51,314 nt of DNA from Rhizomonospora bruguierae (GCF_018397995.1 NZ_BBQH01000083.1:1-51314); one strand, 5' to 3'. Shown: positions 26,902 through 35,545, counted from the first letter of the stretch. Numbers and translations are program-made. The notes: a model not told the origin generated them from the sequence alone.

Positions 26902-27966
26902 TCACACTCTGATGGTACGCAGCCGACCGACCTCGACCATCCGCCTTTCCGCCATCCGGTCCGCGGCGACCGCGGGCGGGATACCCTCCGCGTCCGCCTG
27001 GGCCAGGATCCGCTTCGTGGTCTCGTAGATCCCGGTCGCCCGCAGCTTGGCCCGCTCGAAGGAGAACCCCTCGATCTCGTCGGCCACCTGGATCACCCCG
27101 CCGGCGTTCACCACGTAGTCCGGCGCGTACAGCACGCCCCGCTCGGCGAGCGCCTTCTCGACCCCCGGGTGCGCCAACTGGTTGTTCGCCGCGCCGGCGA
27201 CCACCTGGGCGCGCAGCACCTGGACCGTCCCGTCGTCCAGCGCGCCGCCCAGCGCGCACGGCGCGTACACGTCGATGTCCGAGCGGACCAGTTCCGCCGC
27301 GTCCGCCACCAGATCCACCTGGGGGTGGGTGCGCCGCAACCAGTCCAGCGCGCGCTCGCTGACGTCCGTGGCGACCACCGACGCGCCGTCCTCCAGCAGG
27401 TGCCCGGTCAGGTGCTTGCCGACCTTGCCCAGCCCGGCGACGCCCACGCGGCGCCCGCGCAGCGACGGCACGCCCCACCGGTGCTCCACGGCCGCCCGCA
27501 TGCCCTGGTAGACGCCCCAGGCGGTGAGCACCGACGAGTCGCCCGCGCCGCCGTGCTCGACGCTGCGGCCGGTCACATACCGGGTCTCCCGGGCCACCGT
27601 GTCCATATCCGGCACGTAGGTGCCGACGTCGCACGCCGTGTAGTACCGGCCGCCCAGCGACTGGACGAACCGCCCATACGCGCGCAGCAGCGCCTCAGAC
27701 TTGATCTTCTCCGGGTCGCCCCAGATCACCGCCTTGCCGCCGCCCAGGTCCAGGCCGGCCACGGCGTTCTTGTACGCCATGCCGCGGGAGAGTTCCAGCA
27801 CGTCGTGCAGGGCCTCCTCCTCGCTGGCGTACGGGAAGAAGCGGGTGCCGCCCAGGGCGGGGCCGAGGGCGGTGGAGTAGATCGCGATGATGGCCCGCAG
27901 GCCGGTGGCCCGGTCCTGGCAGAACACGACCTGCTCGTGCGGGGTGTCGCTGGCGAATACGCCCAT
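26902..27966 (-). CDS. vdh: Valine/leucine dehydrogenase (Glu/Leu/Phe/Val family)
   Basis: A 354-aa NAD-dependent amino-acid dehydrogenase that oxidatively deaminates branched-chain amino acids. It has [19 protein letters not shown], then [19 protein letters not shown] with substrate and catalytic Lys positions intact, and the Rossmann motif [12 protein letters not shown]. In Streptomyces the equivalent is valine dehydrogenase, which supplies precursors and degrades valine; the exact preference here is inference. ATG 27966 has TTGGAG 6 nt upstream. The order DUF3073-vdh-unknown-bldC is conserved in actinomycetes as I recall it. Confidence 0.9.
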   Translation of the reverse strand: MGVFASDTPHEQVVFCQDRATGLRAIIAIYSTALGPALGGTRFFPYASEEEALHDVLELSRGMAYKNAVAGLDLGGGKAVIWGDPEKIKSEALLRAYGRFVQSLGGRYYTACDVGTYVPDMDTVARETRYVTGRSVEHGGAGDSSVLTAWGVYQGMRAAVEHRWGVPSLRGRRVGVAGLGKVGKHLTGHLLEDGASVVATDVSERALDWLRRTHPQVDLVADAAELVRSDIDVYAPCALGGALDDGTVQVLRAQVVAGAANNQLAHPGVEKALAERGVLYAPDYVVNAGGVIQVADEIEGFSFERAKLRATGIYETTKRILAQADAEGIPPAVAADRMAERRMVEVGRLRTIRV

Positions 27967-28073
27967 GGCTGGCTCCAAGCATCGATGTGTGCCCTTGTGG
28001 GGCGGACGGGGCCGGCGAGGGTGAGCCGGCTTCCTCGAAGCCTAGTGACATCGACGGGCGCCCGGAGGCGCTA

Positions 28074-28098
28074 GATCGGCGGGGCTGGCGCGCCGATC
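28074..28098. repeat. Inverted repeat in the divergent vdh/unknown-gene region
   Basis: GATCGGCG (28074-28081) and CGCCGATC (28091-28098) are perfect 8-nt arms with a 9-nt spacer, about 50 nt before the GTG of the unknown gene. It may be an operator or a small RNA hairpin. Confidence 0.45.
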
Positions 28099-28147
28099 GG
28101 GCACGCCGACCGCGACCGGGGGTACCTTTTCGTGGGAGGATCGCGCC

Positions 28148-28990
28148 GTGCCGTCGCTGTTCGCGTCATACCTGCGGGTGTACGAACCGTTGACCGCGTT
28201 CGACCGGGAGCGCCAGGTGTTCTGGCGGCGGTACGTGCGGGAGGGGCGCGCGATCGCGCCCGGTGAGGGGCCGGTGCGCCAGCGCACCACCGTCATGGAG
28301 GCGCTGGGCGCGGGCTGGAGCCGCCTGCCCGACCTGCCGGACGAGGCCTACGTCCTGGAGTCCGACGACACGCTGCTGGTCTGCCCGTGGAACCTGCGGG
28401 TGCGGGTGGCCGAGGCGGCCCTGTCCGCCCGGGACGGCGTGCCGAGTGTGCTCGCCGACGCGTTCGTCCCGCCCTCGCTCGCCGGGCAGGCCCGGGCCAT
28501 CGTCGACGACTGGCGCAGCGGCGCACGGGTGCTGGAGCAGGGCGTGCCCCGGGTGCACGAGCAGATCGCCACCTGGGGCGTGCCGCTGCGCTGGTTCGTC
28601 TTCATCGACCCGACCGAGCGCGAACTGACCCTCGACGACGGCCGGCGCCGGACGCTGCGGTACCGCACCGAGATCTCCAAGTCCCGCCGGCGCGCCCACC
28701 GCGCGGTCTCGGTGCTGCGCAAGTCGGTGGGCGACGTGCCGATCACGCAGGCGGTCGAGGAGGGTGCCCGCTGGTTGGAGGAGTTCCACCCGCGTTCGGT
28801 GGTCGAGCTGGACTACGGGGGCCTGGTCGATTTGCTCCCGGCGGACACCCTGGCCGCCGACGATTCGCCGCAACTGGTCGCCGCCGGGCTCCAGGGATTG
28901 GCGCGCGGCGATGCGGAGGGGGCCACCGAGGCGTACGAGCGGCTGGTCGCCCGGTGGCGGGCGGTGCAGCTGCTGGAGCGCTGCAACTAA
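28148..28990 (+). CDS. Conserved hypothetical protein
   Basis: A 280-aa soluble protein without signal peptide or membrane segment. It begins PSLFASYLRVYEPLTAFDRERQVFWRRYV; the second half contains RYRTEISKSRRRAHRAVSVLR and WLEEFHPRSVVELDYGGLVDLL, and ends in a helical ARWRAVQLLERCN. I recognise no catalytic motif. GGAGGA lies 7 nt before GTG 28148. Its position beside bldC and vdh is typical for a conserved actinobacterial protein of unknown function. Confidence 0.8.
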   Translation: MPSLFASYLRVYEPLTAFDRERQVFWRRYVREGRAIAPGEGPVRQRTTVMEALGAGWSRLPDLPDEAYVLESDDTLLVCPWNLRVRVAEAALSARDGVPSVLADAFVPPSLAGQARAIVDDWRSGARVLEQGVPRVHEQIATWGVPLRWFVFIDPTERELTLDDGRRRTLRYRTEISKSRRRAHRAVSVLRKSVGDVPITQAVEEGARWLEEFHPRSVVELDYGGLVDLLPADTLAADDSPQLVAAGLQGLARGDAEGATEAYERLVARWRAVQLLERCN

Positions 28991-29049
28991 CGACAACGGC
29001 CGATGAACCGGGTCCATGGGCACGCTCCCAACGCGAAAGGGACTCGTAA

Positions 29050-29091
29050 TTGCGTCTTCACCGACCGTGATTTACTGTCCGAATATGGACA
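29050..29091 (+). promoter_or_regulatory. bldC promoter with overlapping palindrome
   Basis: TTGCGT (29050-29055), a 17-bp spacer and TACTGT (29073-29078) form a good vegetative promoter with a leader near 170 nt. TGTCC-N6-GGACA (29076-29091) overlaps the -10 box and the start point and is a plausible operator. Confidence 0.6.
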
Positions 29092-29101
29092 CTTCTGGCA
29101 C

Positions 29102-29117
29102 AAAAAAAATGGAAAAA
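29102..29117. other. Phased A-tracts in the bldC leader
   Basis: A run of eight A (29102-29109) and one of five A (29113-29117) are about 10 bp apart centre to centre, inside a locally AT-rich patch. Such phasing bends DNA; it stands out in this GC-rich window. Confidence 0.7.
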
Positions 29118-29205
29118 TCGGTCATTCATCATCCGACTATCCAGCGACGTTCGGCCGTTCGGCCCATGTCGGACATCGGGGACTAGCCGGACCATGAGAA
29201 ACGCG

Positions 29206-29228
29206 TCGGCCGGCGGGACCCCGGCCGA
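29206..29228 (+). promoter_or_regulatory. Hairpin in the bldC 5' leader
   Basis: TCGGCCGG and CCGGCCGA pair over 8 bp with a 7-nt loop, ending about 15 nt before the GGAGGAG ribosome site of bldC. It could affect translation or mRNA stability. Confidence 0.45.
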
Positions 29229-29257
29229 TGTCATGAGTACCTGTGGAGGAGTGACCG

Positions 29258-29467
29258 ATGGCATCGCGTACGCACGAACCCGAGCCGCTGTTGACACCGG
29301 CCGAGGTTGCGTCGATGTTCCGAGTCGACCCGAAGACCGTGACCCGGTGGGCTAAGGCGGGCAAGCTTAGCGCAATCCGCACCCTGGGTGGGCATCGGCG
29401 CTACCGGGAATCGGAGGTGCGAGCCCTGCTCCAGGGCCAGATCCCGCAGCAGCGGCAGGGGGACTAG
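29258..29467 (+). CDS. bldC: BldC-type MerR-like developmental regulator
   Basis: A 69-aa protein consisting of one winged helix-turn-helix: LLTPAEVASMFRVDPKTVTRWAKAGKLSAIRTLGGHRRY, the hallmark of BldC. It lacks the MerR effector domain and binds DNA as head-to-tail oligomers on direct repeats (known for Streptomyces BldC), where it delays entry into sporulation. GGAGGAG lies 6 nt before the ATG. Promoter, palindrome and A-tracts upstream suggest controlled expression. A strong terminator follows. Confidence 0.95.
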   Translation: MASRTHEPEPLLTPAEVASMFRVDPKTVTRWAKAGKLSAIRTLGGHRRYRESEVRALLQGQIPQQRQGD

Positions 29468-29501
29468 CGGCTGTTGCGCCACCACAACCGCCGGCCGTAC
29501 C

Positions 29502-29530
29502 AAGGCGAGGGTCACCGCGACCCTCGCCTT
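29502..29530 (+). terminator. Terminator after bldC
   Basis: AAGGCGAGGGTC and GACCCTCGCCTT form a perfect 12-bp stem with an ACCGC loop, 34 nt after the bldC stop. The downstream T-tract is short. Confidence 0.75.
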
Positions 29531-29567
29531 CGTGTATCACCACCGGCTGCTCCCGGCCGGGGCGGCG

Positions 29568-29573
29568 TAGCGT
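29568..29573 (+). promoter_or_regulatory. -10 box for leaderless methyltransferase gene
   Basis: TAGCGT begins 12 nt before ATG 29580; no Shine-Dalgarno is present. Confidence 0.45.
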
Positions 29574-29579
29574 GCGGGC

Positions 29580-30362
29580 ATGAATCAACCGCGGATCGGG
29601 GACGTGTTCGGCGAACTCCTGCGTGACGAGTTGGCCGTGCGGACCGGCGTGGGTCCGCGGCCGCTGGCCGGCGGCCGGCTGCCCCGACCGATTGTCGAGA
29701 TCATCGAGCGGGACGACGGACTGATCAACGGCGCGCCGGCGGCGCACTACCTGGCGGGGCCCGAGGACTGGCCGGACCACGACCACCGGGCGCTGGCGCG
29801 GGTACGCGGGCGGATCCTCGACGTCGGCGTCGGCGGCGGGCGGATCGCCCTGGAGTTGCAGGGGCGCGGGCACGACGTGACCGGGCTGGACATCTCCCCC
29901 GGCGCGCTGGAGGTGGCCCGGCGATGGGGCGTGCGCCGGCTGGTACGGGGCACGGTGGACGAGCACGCCGGCGCGGGCCAGCGGTACGACACGTTCCTGC
30001 TGCTCGGCAACAACCTGGGACTCATCGAGGGGCGGGAGCGGGCACCCGGCTTCCTGGCGGCGCTGGCCCGGATGGCCGCGCCCGGCGCGCAGGTGATCGC
30101 CCACGGCAGCAACCCGTACGGCACGACCGATCCGGTGCACGTCAACTACCACGAGCGGAACCGGCGCCGGGGCCGGCTGGGCGGCCAGTTGCGCCTGCGG
30201 CTGCGGTACCGGGACGCGGCCACCGAGTGGTTCGACTACCTGGTGTGCTCGCCGGAGGAGCTGACCGGGCTGGTGGGGGGCACCCCGTGGCGGCTGGCGG
30301 ACGTGGACGACGCGGACCGCCCGTACTACCTGGCGACCCTGCGGTTGCGGGCGGACGACTGA
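29580..30362 (+). CDS. Class I SAM-dependent methyltransferase
   Basis: A 260-aa protein with SAM motif I RILDVGVGGGRIALELQ, followed by VTGLDISPGALEVARRWG and the post-II stretch YDTFLLLGNNLGLIEG. About 70 N-terminal residues precede the fold. The substrate is not evident; the late NYHERNRRRGRLGG region may be a nucleic-acid or substrate loop. It stands alone between the bldC terminator and the MMPL gene. Start taken at ATG 29580 by its -10 box spacing. Confidence 0.85.
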   Translation: MNQPRIGDVFGELLRDELAVRTGVGPRPLAGGRLPRPIVEIIERDDGLINGAPAAHYLAGPEDWPDHDHRALARVRGRILDVGVGGGRIALELQGRGHDVTGLDISPGALEVARRWGVRRLVRGTVDEHAGAGQRYDTFLLLGNNLGLIEGRERAPGFLAALARMAAPGAQVIAHGSNPYGTTDPVHVNYHERNRRRGRLGGQLRLRLRYRDAATEWFDYLVCSPEELTGLVGGTPWRLADVDDADRPYYLATLRLRADD

Positions 30363-30491
30363 GGCCCGGCAGGGGGTACATCGCCGCGACCGCCTGAGCC
30401 GGGCACCCGCGACTGGCAACATGACCTGCTGTGGCGCCCCGATCCGCTGCGGGGGCCCGCCACGTCGCGTCCGCGGGCGGAAGGACCAGGC

Positions 30492-32627
30492 ATGTTCGGT
30501 ACCCTCGCGCGCGGGGTCGTCCGCGCCCGGTGGTTCGTGATCCTCGCCTGGCTGGTGGCGGCCGCGGCCGTCATCCTGACCGCGCCCAGCTTCTCCTCGG
30601 TCACCCAGTCCGACCAGTCCGCCTTCCTGCCCGCCTCCGCGGAGTCGGTCCGCGCCGCGCGGCTGGCGAGCGAGGCGTTCCCGAGCGACAACGGCGCGTC
30701 CGCGGTGGTCGTGGTGCAGCGGCGGGACGGCCGGCCGCTCACCGAGGCGGACGCGTCGTCCCTGATCGACGTGGCGGGGCGGCTGAACCAGAGCAAGCCG
30801 GCGACGCTGCGTGGCGTGGCCTTCGACCCGGCGCAGAACGTCGCGCAGAACCGGTCGGTGGCGCTGCTCAGCGCCCAGTTCACCGGCTCACCCGAGGAGC
30901 CGGCGGTGACCGACGCGGTCCGGGCGCTGCGGACGCGGGCGCGGGACGCGCTGGCCGGCACGGCGCTCACCGCCGGGGTCACCGGCCAGGCCGCGATCGT
31001 GGTGGACAACAAGGAGTCGTTCGCGGGCGCGGAGAAGGTCGTCACCATCGCCACGGTCGTGCTGATCGTCGTCCTGCTCCTGCTGATCTTCCGCAGCCCG
31101 CTCGCCGCGCTGCTGCCCCTGCTCTCGGTCGGGCTGGTGTTCGGGCTGTCGACCTCGGTGATCGCGGCGGTCGCCACGGTGCTGCACTTCCAGGTCGGTC
31201 AGGAGGTCACCACGCTGCTCACCGTGGTGCTGTTCGGCATCGGCACCGACTACATCCTGTTCCTGCTGTTCCGGTACCGGGAGCGGTTGCGTGCCGGGGA
31301 CAGCCCGCGGGAGGCGGTGGTGGCGGCGGTCGAGCGGGTCGGTGAGGCCATCGCCTCGGCGGCGTTCGCGGTGATCGCCGCGTTCGGGGCGCTGGCCCTG
31401 GCGCTGCTGGGCTTCTTCAGCACCCTCGGCCCGTCCCTGGCGATCGCCGTCGCGGTGATGCTGCTGGCCGCGCTGACCCTGGTACCCGCGATCGTGGCGG
31501 TGCTGGGCCCGCGCGTCTTCTGGCCGTCGCGGTCGTGGCGGCGGGCCCCGCGCGGCCGCGGCTTCCCGGCGCTCGGCCGGTTCGTGGGCCGCCGTCCCGG
31601 GCCGGTGCTGCTGGGCACGCTGGTGCTGCTCGGGGCGCTGGCGGCCGGCGTTGCCGAGTTCAGCCCCGACTACGACCCCATCGACCAGTTGCCGCCCGGC
31701 ACCGAGTCCACGGTCGCGTTCAAGGACCTTCAGCGCGGCTTCCCGGCGGGCGCGCTGCAACCCACCGAGGTCTACGTGCGGGCGGACCGGCCGGTGACCG
31801 AGGCGGAGATCGGCGAACTGGTGGGCGCGCTGCGCTCGGTACCGGGGGTGGCGACCCCGCTGCCGCCGAGGGCGACCGCGGACGGCCGGACCGTCTCCGT
31901 GCCCCTGATCCTCCAGGGGGCGCCGTTCGCCGCGTCCTCGCTGGATCTGGTCTCCGGACCGCTGCGGTCCACCGCCCGCGGCGCCGCGCCGGCCGGGTCG
32001 CTGGTGCTGGTCGGCGGGCAGACGATGGCGTTCGCCGACATCCGCGCCACCACCGACCGGGACTTCTCGCTGATCTTCCCGGTCGCGGGTGCGCTGTTCG
32101 TGGTGATCCTCGCGTTGCTGCTGCGGGCCGCGCTGGCGCCGCTGTACCTGGTCGCGGTGGTGGTGCTCGGCTTCGCCGCCACGCTCGGCGCCTCGGTGTG
32201 GGTGTTCCAGGGCGCGCTCGGGCACGCCGGGCTCTCCTACCTGATCCCGATCGTGCTGTACCTGTTCGTCACCGCGATCGGCACCGACTACAACATCCTG
32301 ATGACCGCGCGACTGCGCGAGGAGGTCCGGGCCGGCCGGTCGTCCCGGGAGGCGGCGACGCTGGCGATCGCCCACGCGGGTCCGTCCATCGCCGCGGCGG
32401 CGGTGATCCTGGCCGGCACGTTCGGCGCCCTGCTGATCTCCGGGGTGCCGTTCTTCGTCCAGATCGGCTTCGCGGTCACGCTGGGCATCCTGCTGGTCGC
32501 GTTCGTGGTCTCGATCCTGCTCGTGCCGGCGCTGACCGCGATCGCCGGCCGGGCGGCCTGGTGGCCGGGGCGGGTGCGGCCCGCCGGCCCGCCGGCCGGG
32601 CCGGGTGCGCCGGCCCCCGGATCGTGA
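30492..32627 (+). CDS. MMPL-family RND transporter
   Basis: A 711-aa membrane protein. One helix at residues 12-30 is followed by a large outside domain, then a 5-helix block; the pattern repeats in the second half, as in MMPL transporters. Both halves carry the Asp-Tyr proton-relay motif in GIGTDYILFLL and AIGTDYNILMTARLREE. Mycobacterial relatives export lipids, and Streptomyces relatives export antibiotics; the substrate here is unknown. GGAAGGA lies 6 nt before the ATG. The tail is short and Pro/Gly-rich. Confidence 0.92.
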   Translation: MFGTLARGVVRARWFVILAWLVAAAAVILTAPSFSSVTQSDQSAFLPASAESVRAARLASEAFPSDNGASAVVVVQRRDGRPLTEADASSLIDVAGRLNQSKPATLRGVAFDPAQNVAQNRSVALLSAQFTGSPEEPAVTDAVRALRTRARDALAGTALTAGVTGQAAIVVDNKESFAGAEKVVTIATVVLIVVLLLLIFRSPLAALLPLLSVGLVFGLSTSVIAAVATVLHFQVGQEVTTLLTVVLFGIGTDYILFLLFRYRERLRAGDSPREAVVAAVERVGEAIASAAFAVIAAFGALALALLGFFSTLGPSLAIAVAVMLLAALTLVPAIVAVLGPRVFWPSRSWRRAPRGRGFPALGRFVGRRPGPVLLGTLVLLGALAAGVAEFSPDYDPIDQLPPGTESTVAFKDLQRGFPAGALQPTEVYVRADRPVTEAEIGELVGALRSVPGVATPLPPRATADGRTVSVPLILQGAPFAASSLDLVSGPLRSTARGAAPAGSLVLVGGQTMAFADIRATTDRDFSLIFPVAGALFVVILALLLRAALAPLYLVAVVVLGFAATLGASVWVFQGALGHAGLSYLIPIVLYLFVTAIGTDYNILMTARLREEVRAGRSSREAATLAIAHAGPSIAAAAVILAGTFGALLISGVPFFVQIGFAVTLGILLVAFVVSILLVPALTAIAGRAAWWPGRVRPAGPPAGPGAPAPGS

Positions 32628-32690
32628 ACACGCGTCCCACCGATCGTGACAGCGGGTGGGAAACGGTGCACGGTAGGCGACCTTCGCTTG

Positions 32691-32696
32691 TAGCTT
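32691..32696 (+). promoter_or_regulatory. -10 box for leaderless gene upstream of prsW
   Basis: TAGCTT begins 12 nt before ATG 32703. Confidence 0.45.
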
Positions 32697-32702
32697 CGAG
32701 GC

Positions 32703-33281
32703 ATGGGAGTCGGTCGACGCCTGGGTAACCTCCTCGGCAGCGCCGGCGTCCTGGCCGCGGTCGCGTCGATCGCGTTCGGTCTCCCCGCGGTCGACCGGGC
32801 GATACCGGCCGGTCGCCCGGTGCCCGCCGGCGAGCCGTACGAGATCGGCGGCGGGGTCACGCTGGTACCGCCGGCGGGGGCGCTGCTCGACGTGACCAAG
32901 AGCCGCCCGGGCCCCGACCGTGGCACGGCGCTGTTCCTGATCGGTGCGGTCCGGTGCGCCGTCGTCGCCGCGCCGTTCACCGGCACGCTGGAGGAGGCCG
33001 CCGCCCGGCTCCGTGACAAGATCACGGCGACCCGGGGGTACCAGGTCACCGGGCGGGAGGCCGACGTGCGCACGCAGAGCGGGCTGGTGGGGCGGCAGGG
33101 CGGCTACACGGCGCCCGGGCGCGGCGGCCGGTACGCGGTCTACCTGGCCGGACCCGTGGTCGTCGAGGTCACGATCAGCGGCACCGACCTGGAGTTACGC
33201 GACGTGCTGCGGACGATCGAGGAGAGCATCACCACGATCGCCCGCACCGGCACCCCGTCCCCCGCCCGGGCGGGGCCATGA
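32703..33281 (+). CDS. Membrane-anchored hypothetical protein
   Basis: A 192-aa protein with one N-terminal hydrophobic segment (residues 8-27, GNLLGSAGVLAAVASIAFGL), which may be a signal anchor. The rest is a soluble alpha/beta-looking domain with EIGGGVTLVPPAGALLDV and LRTIEESITTIART. It overlaps the PrsW-type gene by four bases (ATGA), so both are translated together and the protein may be a partner or substrate of that protease (inference). I do not recognise its family. Confidence 0.78.
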   Translation: MGVGRRLGNLLGSAGVLAAVASIAFGLPAVDRAIPAGRPVPAGEPYEIGGGVTLVPPAGALLDVTKSRPGPDRGTALFLIGAVRCAVVAAPFTGTLEEAAARLRDKITATRGYQVTGREADVRTQSGLVGRQGGYTAPGRGGRYAVYLAGPVVVEVTISGTDLELRDVLRTIEESITTIARTGTPSPARAGP

Positions 33282-34615
33282 GCGCCGACACTGCGGTCCG
33301 GCCGGCGCCGGCAACCGGTCGCCGGGTACCGGTGCACCTGCCCGCGTTCTGGCTGCTGCTGGTGCTGCTCGCGGCCGGGGCCGCCAAGGTCACCCTGCTG
33401 CTGCACGGCCTGTTCGCCCGGTACCCGGCCGCCACGGTCACCGCCGTGGCGCTGTTCGCCCTGTACGCCGTCCCGTTCTGGCTGTTCGTCACCGCGCTGG
33501 ACTACCTGGAGCGGGAACCGCCGCTGCTGCTGGCGGCGGCGTTCGCCTGGGGCGCCCTGGTCGCCACGGCCGCCGCGATCCCCGGCGCGACCGCCGCGCA
33601 CAACCTGGTCGCGAAGCTCACCTCGCCCCGGTACGCCGCCGCGTGGGGTTCCGCCGTCGTCGGACCCACCGTGGAGGAGGTGCTCAAGGCCCTCGGCATC
33701 GTCGTCATCGTGCTGGTCGCCCGCGCGCAGGTGAACAGCGTGCTGGACGGCGTCGTCTACGGCGCCCTGGTCGGCCTGGGCTTCCAGGTCGTCGAGAACA
33801 TCGTGTACGCGGTGAACGCCGTTGCCCTGGCCGGCAACGGCGACCGGGTCGGCCCGGTGGTCGCCACGTTCTTCCTGCGCGGGTTCCTCGCGGGGCTGTG
33901 GAGCCACGCGCTGTTCGGCGCGCTGGCCGGCGCCGGCATCGGGTACGCGGTGATCAGTGCCCGGCGGCGGCGGAGCACCCGGATCGCGGTCGCGGCGCTG
34001 GCGCTCTGCGGCGCCTGGCTCTGCCACTTCGTGTGGAACTCGCCGGTGCTCGTCGACGGCGTCGGCTGGGGCCCGTACGGCGTGCTGCTGGTGCTGCTGC
34101 TCAAGGGTGTGCCGCCGCTGGTCGGGATCCTGCTGCTGGTGCGCGTGGCGCGGGAGCGGGAGGCCGACTACTACGCCGCGCACCTGGCCGAGCTGGACGA
34201 CCCCGAGATCAGTACCGAGGGCGAGCGGCGCGCCCTGAGCGTGGGAAAGCTGCGCAGCGACGCCCGTCAGTACGCATACACCAGCGCGGGCCTGCGCGCC
34301 GGGCACGCCGTGCGGCGCCTGCAACGGGCGCAGGCGCGGCTGGCCGTCGAGCTGAGCCGGGCGCACGACTGCGCCGATGCCGGCTGCGCCGATGCCGCGT
34401 GTACGGAGGGCGCGCAGGGCTGCCGCTCCCCGTGGGTGGACCGATGGCGGGCCGAGGTGCTGGACCAGCGGGCCCGGCTGCGGGTCCTGGGGCACCCGGA
34501 AGCCGTCCCGCCGCAGCCCCGCCCGCGCGACTGGCGTCGCTGGGCGGGGCCGGCGGCCGGTGCGCTCGCCCTGCTGCTCGCCTGGGCGGCGATCCGGGCG
34601 TTGGGCGGCTCGTAG
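33278..34615 (+). CDS. PrsW-family intramembrane metalloprotease with Cys-bearing tail
   Basis: A 445-aa polytopic membrane protein. The family motif EExxK is at 133-137 (VEEVLK), FQVVENIVY at 169-177, and His210 and His250 (SHALFGA, CHFVWNS) are the presumed zinc ligands. Bacillus PrsW cleaves anti-sigma factor RsiW in the membrane. After the core at about residue 290 comes a 130-residue cytoplasmic tail, with four Cys at 365, 370, 375 and 382, and a last hydrophobic helix at 424-441. It is coupled to the upstream gene by a 4-nt overlap and ends one base from a convergent gene. Confidence 0.85.
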   Translation: MSADTAVRPAPATGRRVPVHLPAFWLLLVLLAAGAAKVTLLLHGLFARYPAATVTAVALFALYAVPFWLFVTALDYLEREPPLLLAAAFAWGALVATAAAIPGATAAHNLVAKLTSPRYAAAWGSAVVGPTVEEVLKALGIVVIVLVARAQVNSVLDGVVYGALVGLGFQVVENIVYAVNAVALAGNGDRVGPVVATFFLRGFLAGLWSHALFGALAGAGIGYAVISARRRRSTRIAVAALALCGAWLCHFVWNSPVLVDGVGWGPYGVLLVLLLKGVPPLVGILLLVRVAREREADYYAAHLAELDDPEISTEGERRALSVGKLRSDARQYAYTSAGLRAGHAVRRLQRAQARLAVELSRAHDCADAGCADAACTEGAQGCRSPWVDRWRAEVLDQRARLRVLGHPEAVPPQPRPRDWRRWAGPAAGALALLLAWAAIRALGGS

Positions 34616-34867
34616 CTACGCGGTGGCCGGCGGGTGGCCGCCGTCGCCGTCGACGACCGCGTCCGGGGTGCCGTCCTCGTCCCGGTCGACCATGGTGACG
34701 TCCACCTTGCCGTCCCCGTCCGTGTCGAACTGGAACAGGTCCGGCTTGCCGTCCCCGTCCGTGTCCGCCACCCAGACGTCGGGCCGGCCGTCGTCGTTGG
34801 CGTCCATGGCGATCAGGTCCACGCGCTCGTTGCCGCGCGTCTCGACGGTCTCCTGCGGGTCGGTCAT
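34616..34867 (-). CDS. Small calcium-bead repeat protein (four 13-residue repeats)
   Basis: An 83-aa acidic protein with no signal peptide. From residue 20 to 71 it is four exact 13-residue repeats of the form xxDxxxDGxxDxx (for example VADTDGDGKPDLF), followed by a partial VDGDGG. DxDxDG loops bind calcium in EF-hands and thrombospondin type-3 repeats. AGGAG lies 5 nt before ATG 34867, better than the adjoining GTG 34870. Stop codons of this gene and of prsW abut. A larger paralogue lies upstream on the same strand. Confidence 0.85.
   Translation of the reverse strand: MTDPQETVETRGNERVDLIAMDANDDGRPDVWVADTDGDGKPDLFQFDTDGDGKVDVTMVDRDEDGTPDAVVDGDGGHPPATA
34655..34810 (-). repeat. Four 39-bp coding repeats (DxDxDG)
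   Basis: Residues 20-71 of the small protein repeat exactly every 13 residues. Confidence 0.9.
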
Positions 34868-34969
34868 CACTGCTCCTGTCGAAGGGGTCCGGTCCGGCGT
34901 TCACCGTAAGGCCCCCGCACCATCAGCGCGACCCGCCGGCGCCGCCGCGCACGCTGCGCAACGCGCCGC

Positions 34970-35545
34970 TCAACGCATGGTGTACGGGTTGGTCGCCGCG
35001 TCGAGATAGGTGACGGTGTCCAGTGCGCCGTCGCCGTCGGTGTCCCGGATCACCAGGTCCCGGTCGCCGTCGCCGTCGGTGTCCTTGACCACCTCGTCCG
35101 GGCGGCCGTCGTGGTTGGTGTCCCGCACCCACGTGTCGGGTCGGCCGTCGTGGTTCGTGTCCAGGATCAGCGAGTCCACGATGCCGTCGTGGTTCGTGTC
35201 CAGCGCCACGTAGTCGATCATCCCGTCGCCGTTGCGGTCGGCGAGCACCCGGTCCACCCGGCCGTCGTCGTCGAGATCCTGGAGCACCGTGTCGAGCCGG
35301 CCGTCGTGGTTGGAGTCCACATAGGTCAGCTCGGCGATCCCGTCGTGGTCGAGGTCGCGCGCCACCACGTCCGCGTACCCGTCGTGGTTTGTGTCCTGCA
35401 CCGAGACCAGCGAGCCGTCCGGGTACCGCTCGACGATCACGGTGGGCTCGTGCCCGTACCCCGGCCCCGTGGCGGCGCCGAAGCCGTCGTGCTCGATCGG
35501 GGTGTCGCCGGTGGGGTCGTCCAGAAGCGGGATGCCGTCGCTCAT
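34970..35545 (-). CDS. Calcium-bead repeat protein (ten 13-residue repeats)
   Basis: A 191-aa acidic protein with no signal peptide. After a 48-residue head, residues 49-178 are ten uninterrupted 13-residue repeats of DTNHDGxxDxVxx type (such as LQDLDDDGRVDRV and VRDTNHDGRPDEV), then a 13-residue end. Consecutive DxNxDG loops at fixed spacing resemble thrombospondin type-3 or dockerin-like calcium loops, without the Cys of the former. AGAGGAA lies 7 nt before ATG 35545; a longer upstream extension is not supported. It is 102 nt upstream of its small paralogue. Function unknown; calcium binding is a strong family-based inference. Confidence 0.87.
   Translation of the reverse strand: MSDGIPLLDDPTGDTPIEHDGFGAATGPGYGHEPTVIVERYPDGSLVSVQDTNHDGYADVVARDLDHDGIAELTYVDSNHDGRLDTVLQDLDDDGRVDRVLADRNGDGMIDYVALDTNHDGIVDSLILDTNHDGRPDTWVRDTNHDGRPDEVVKDTDGDGDRDLVIRDTDGDGALDTVTYLDAATNPYTMR
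35012..35401 (-). repeat. Ten tandem 39-bp coding repeats (DxNxDG)
   Basis: Ten repeats of 13 codons without insertion. The third codon positions vary, so the array is selected at the protein level. It is not a CRISPR array. Confidence 0.92.

Noticed and set aside
29003-29197. Small plus-strand frame in the bldC leader
   Set aside because: No ribosome site or codon bias, and it lies across the promoter and A-tracts.
35012-35401. 39-bp tandem repeats as a CRISPR array
   Set aside because: They are contiguous, in frame and vary at wobble positions; there are no spacers.
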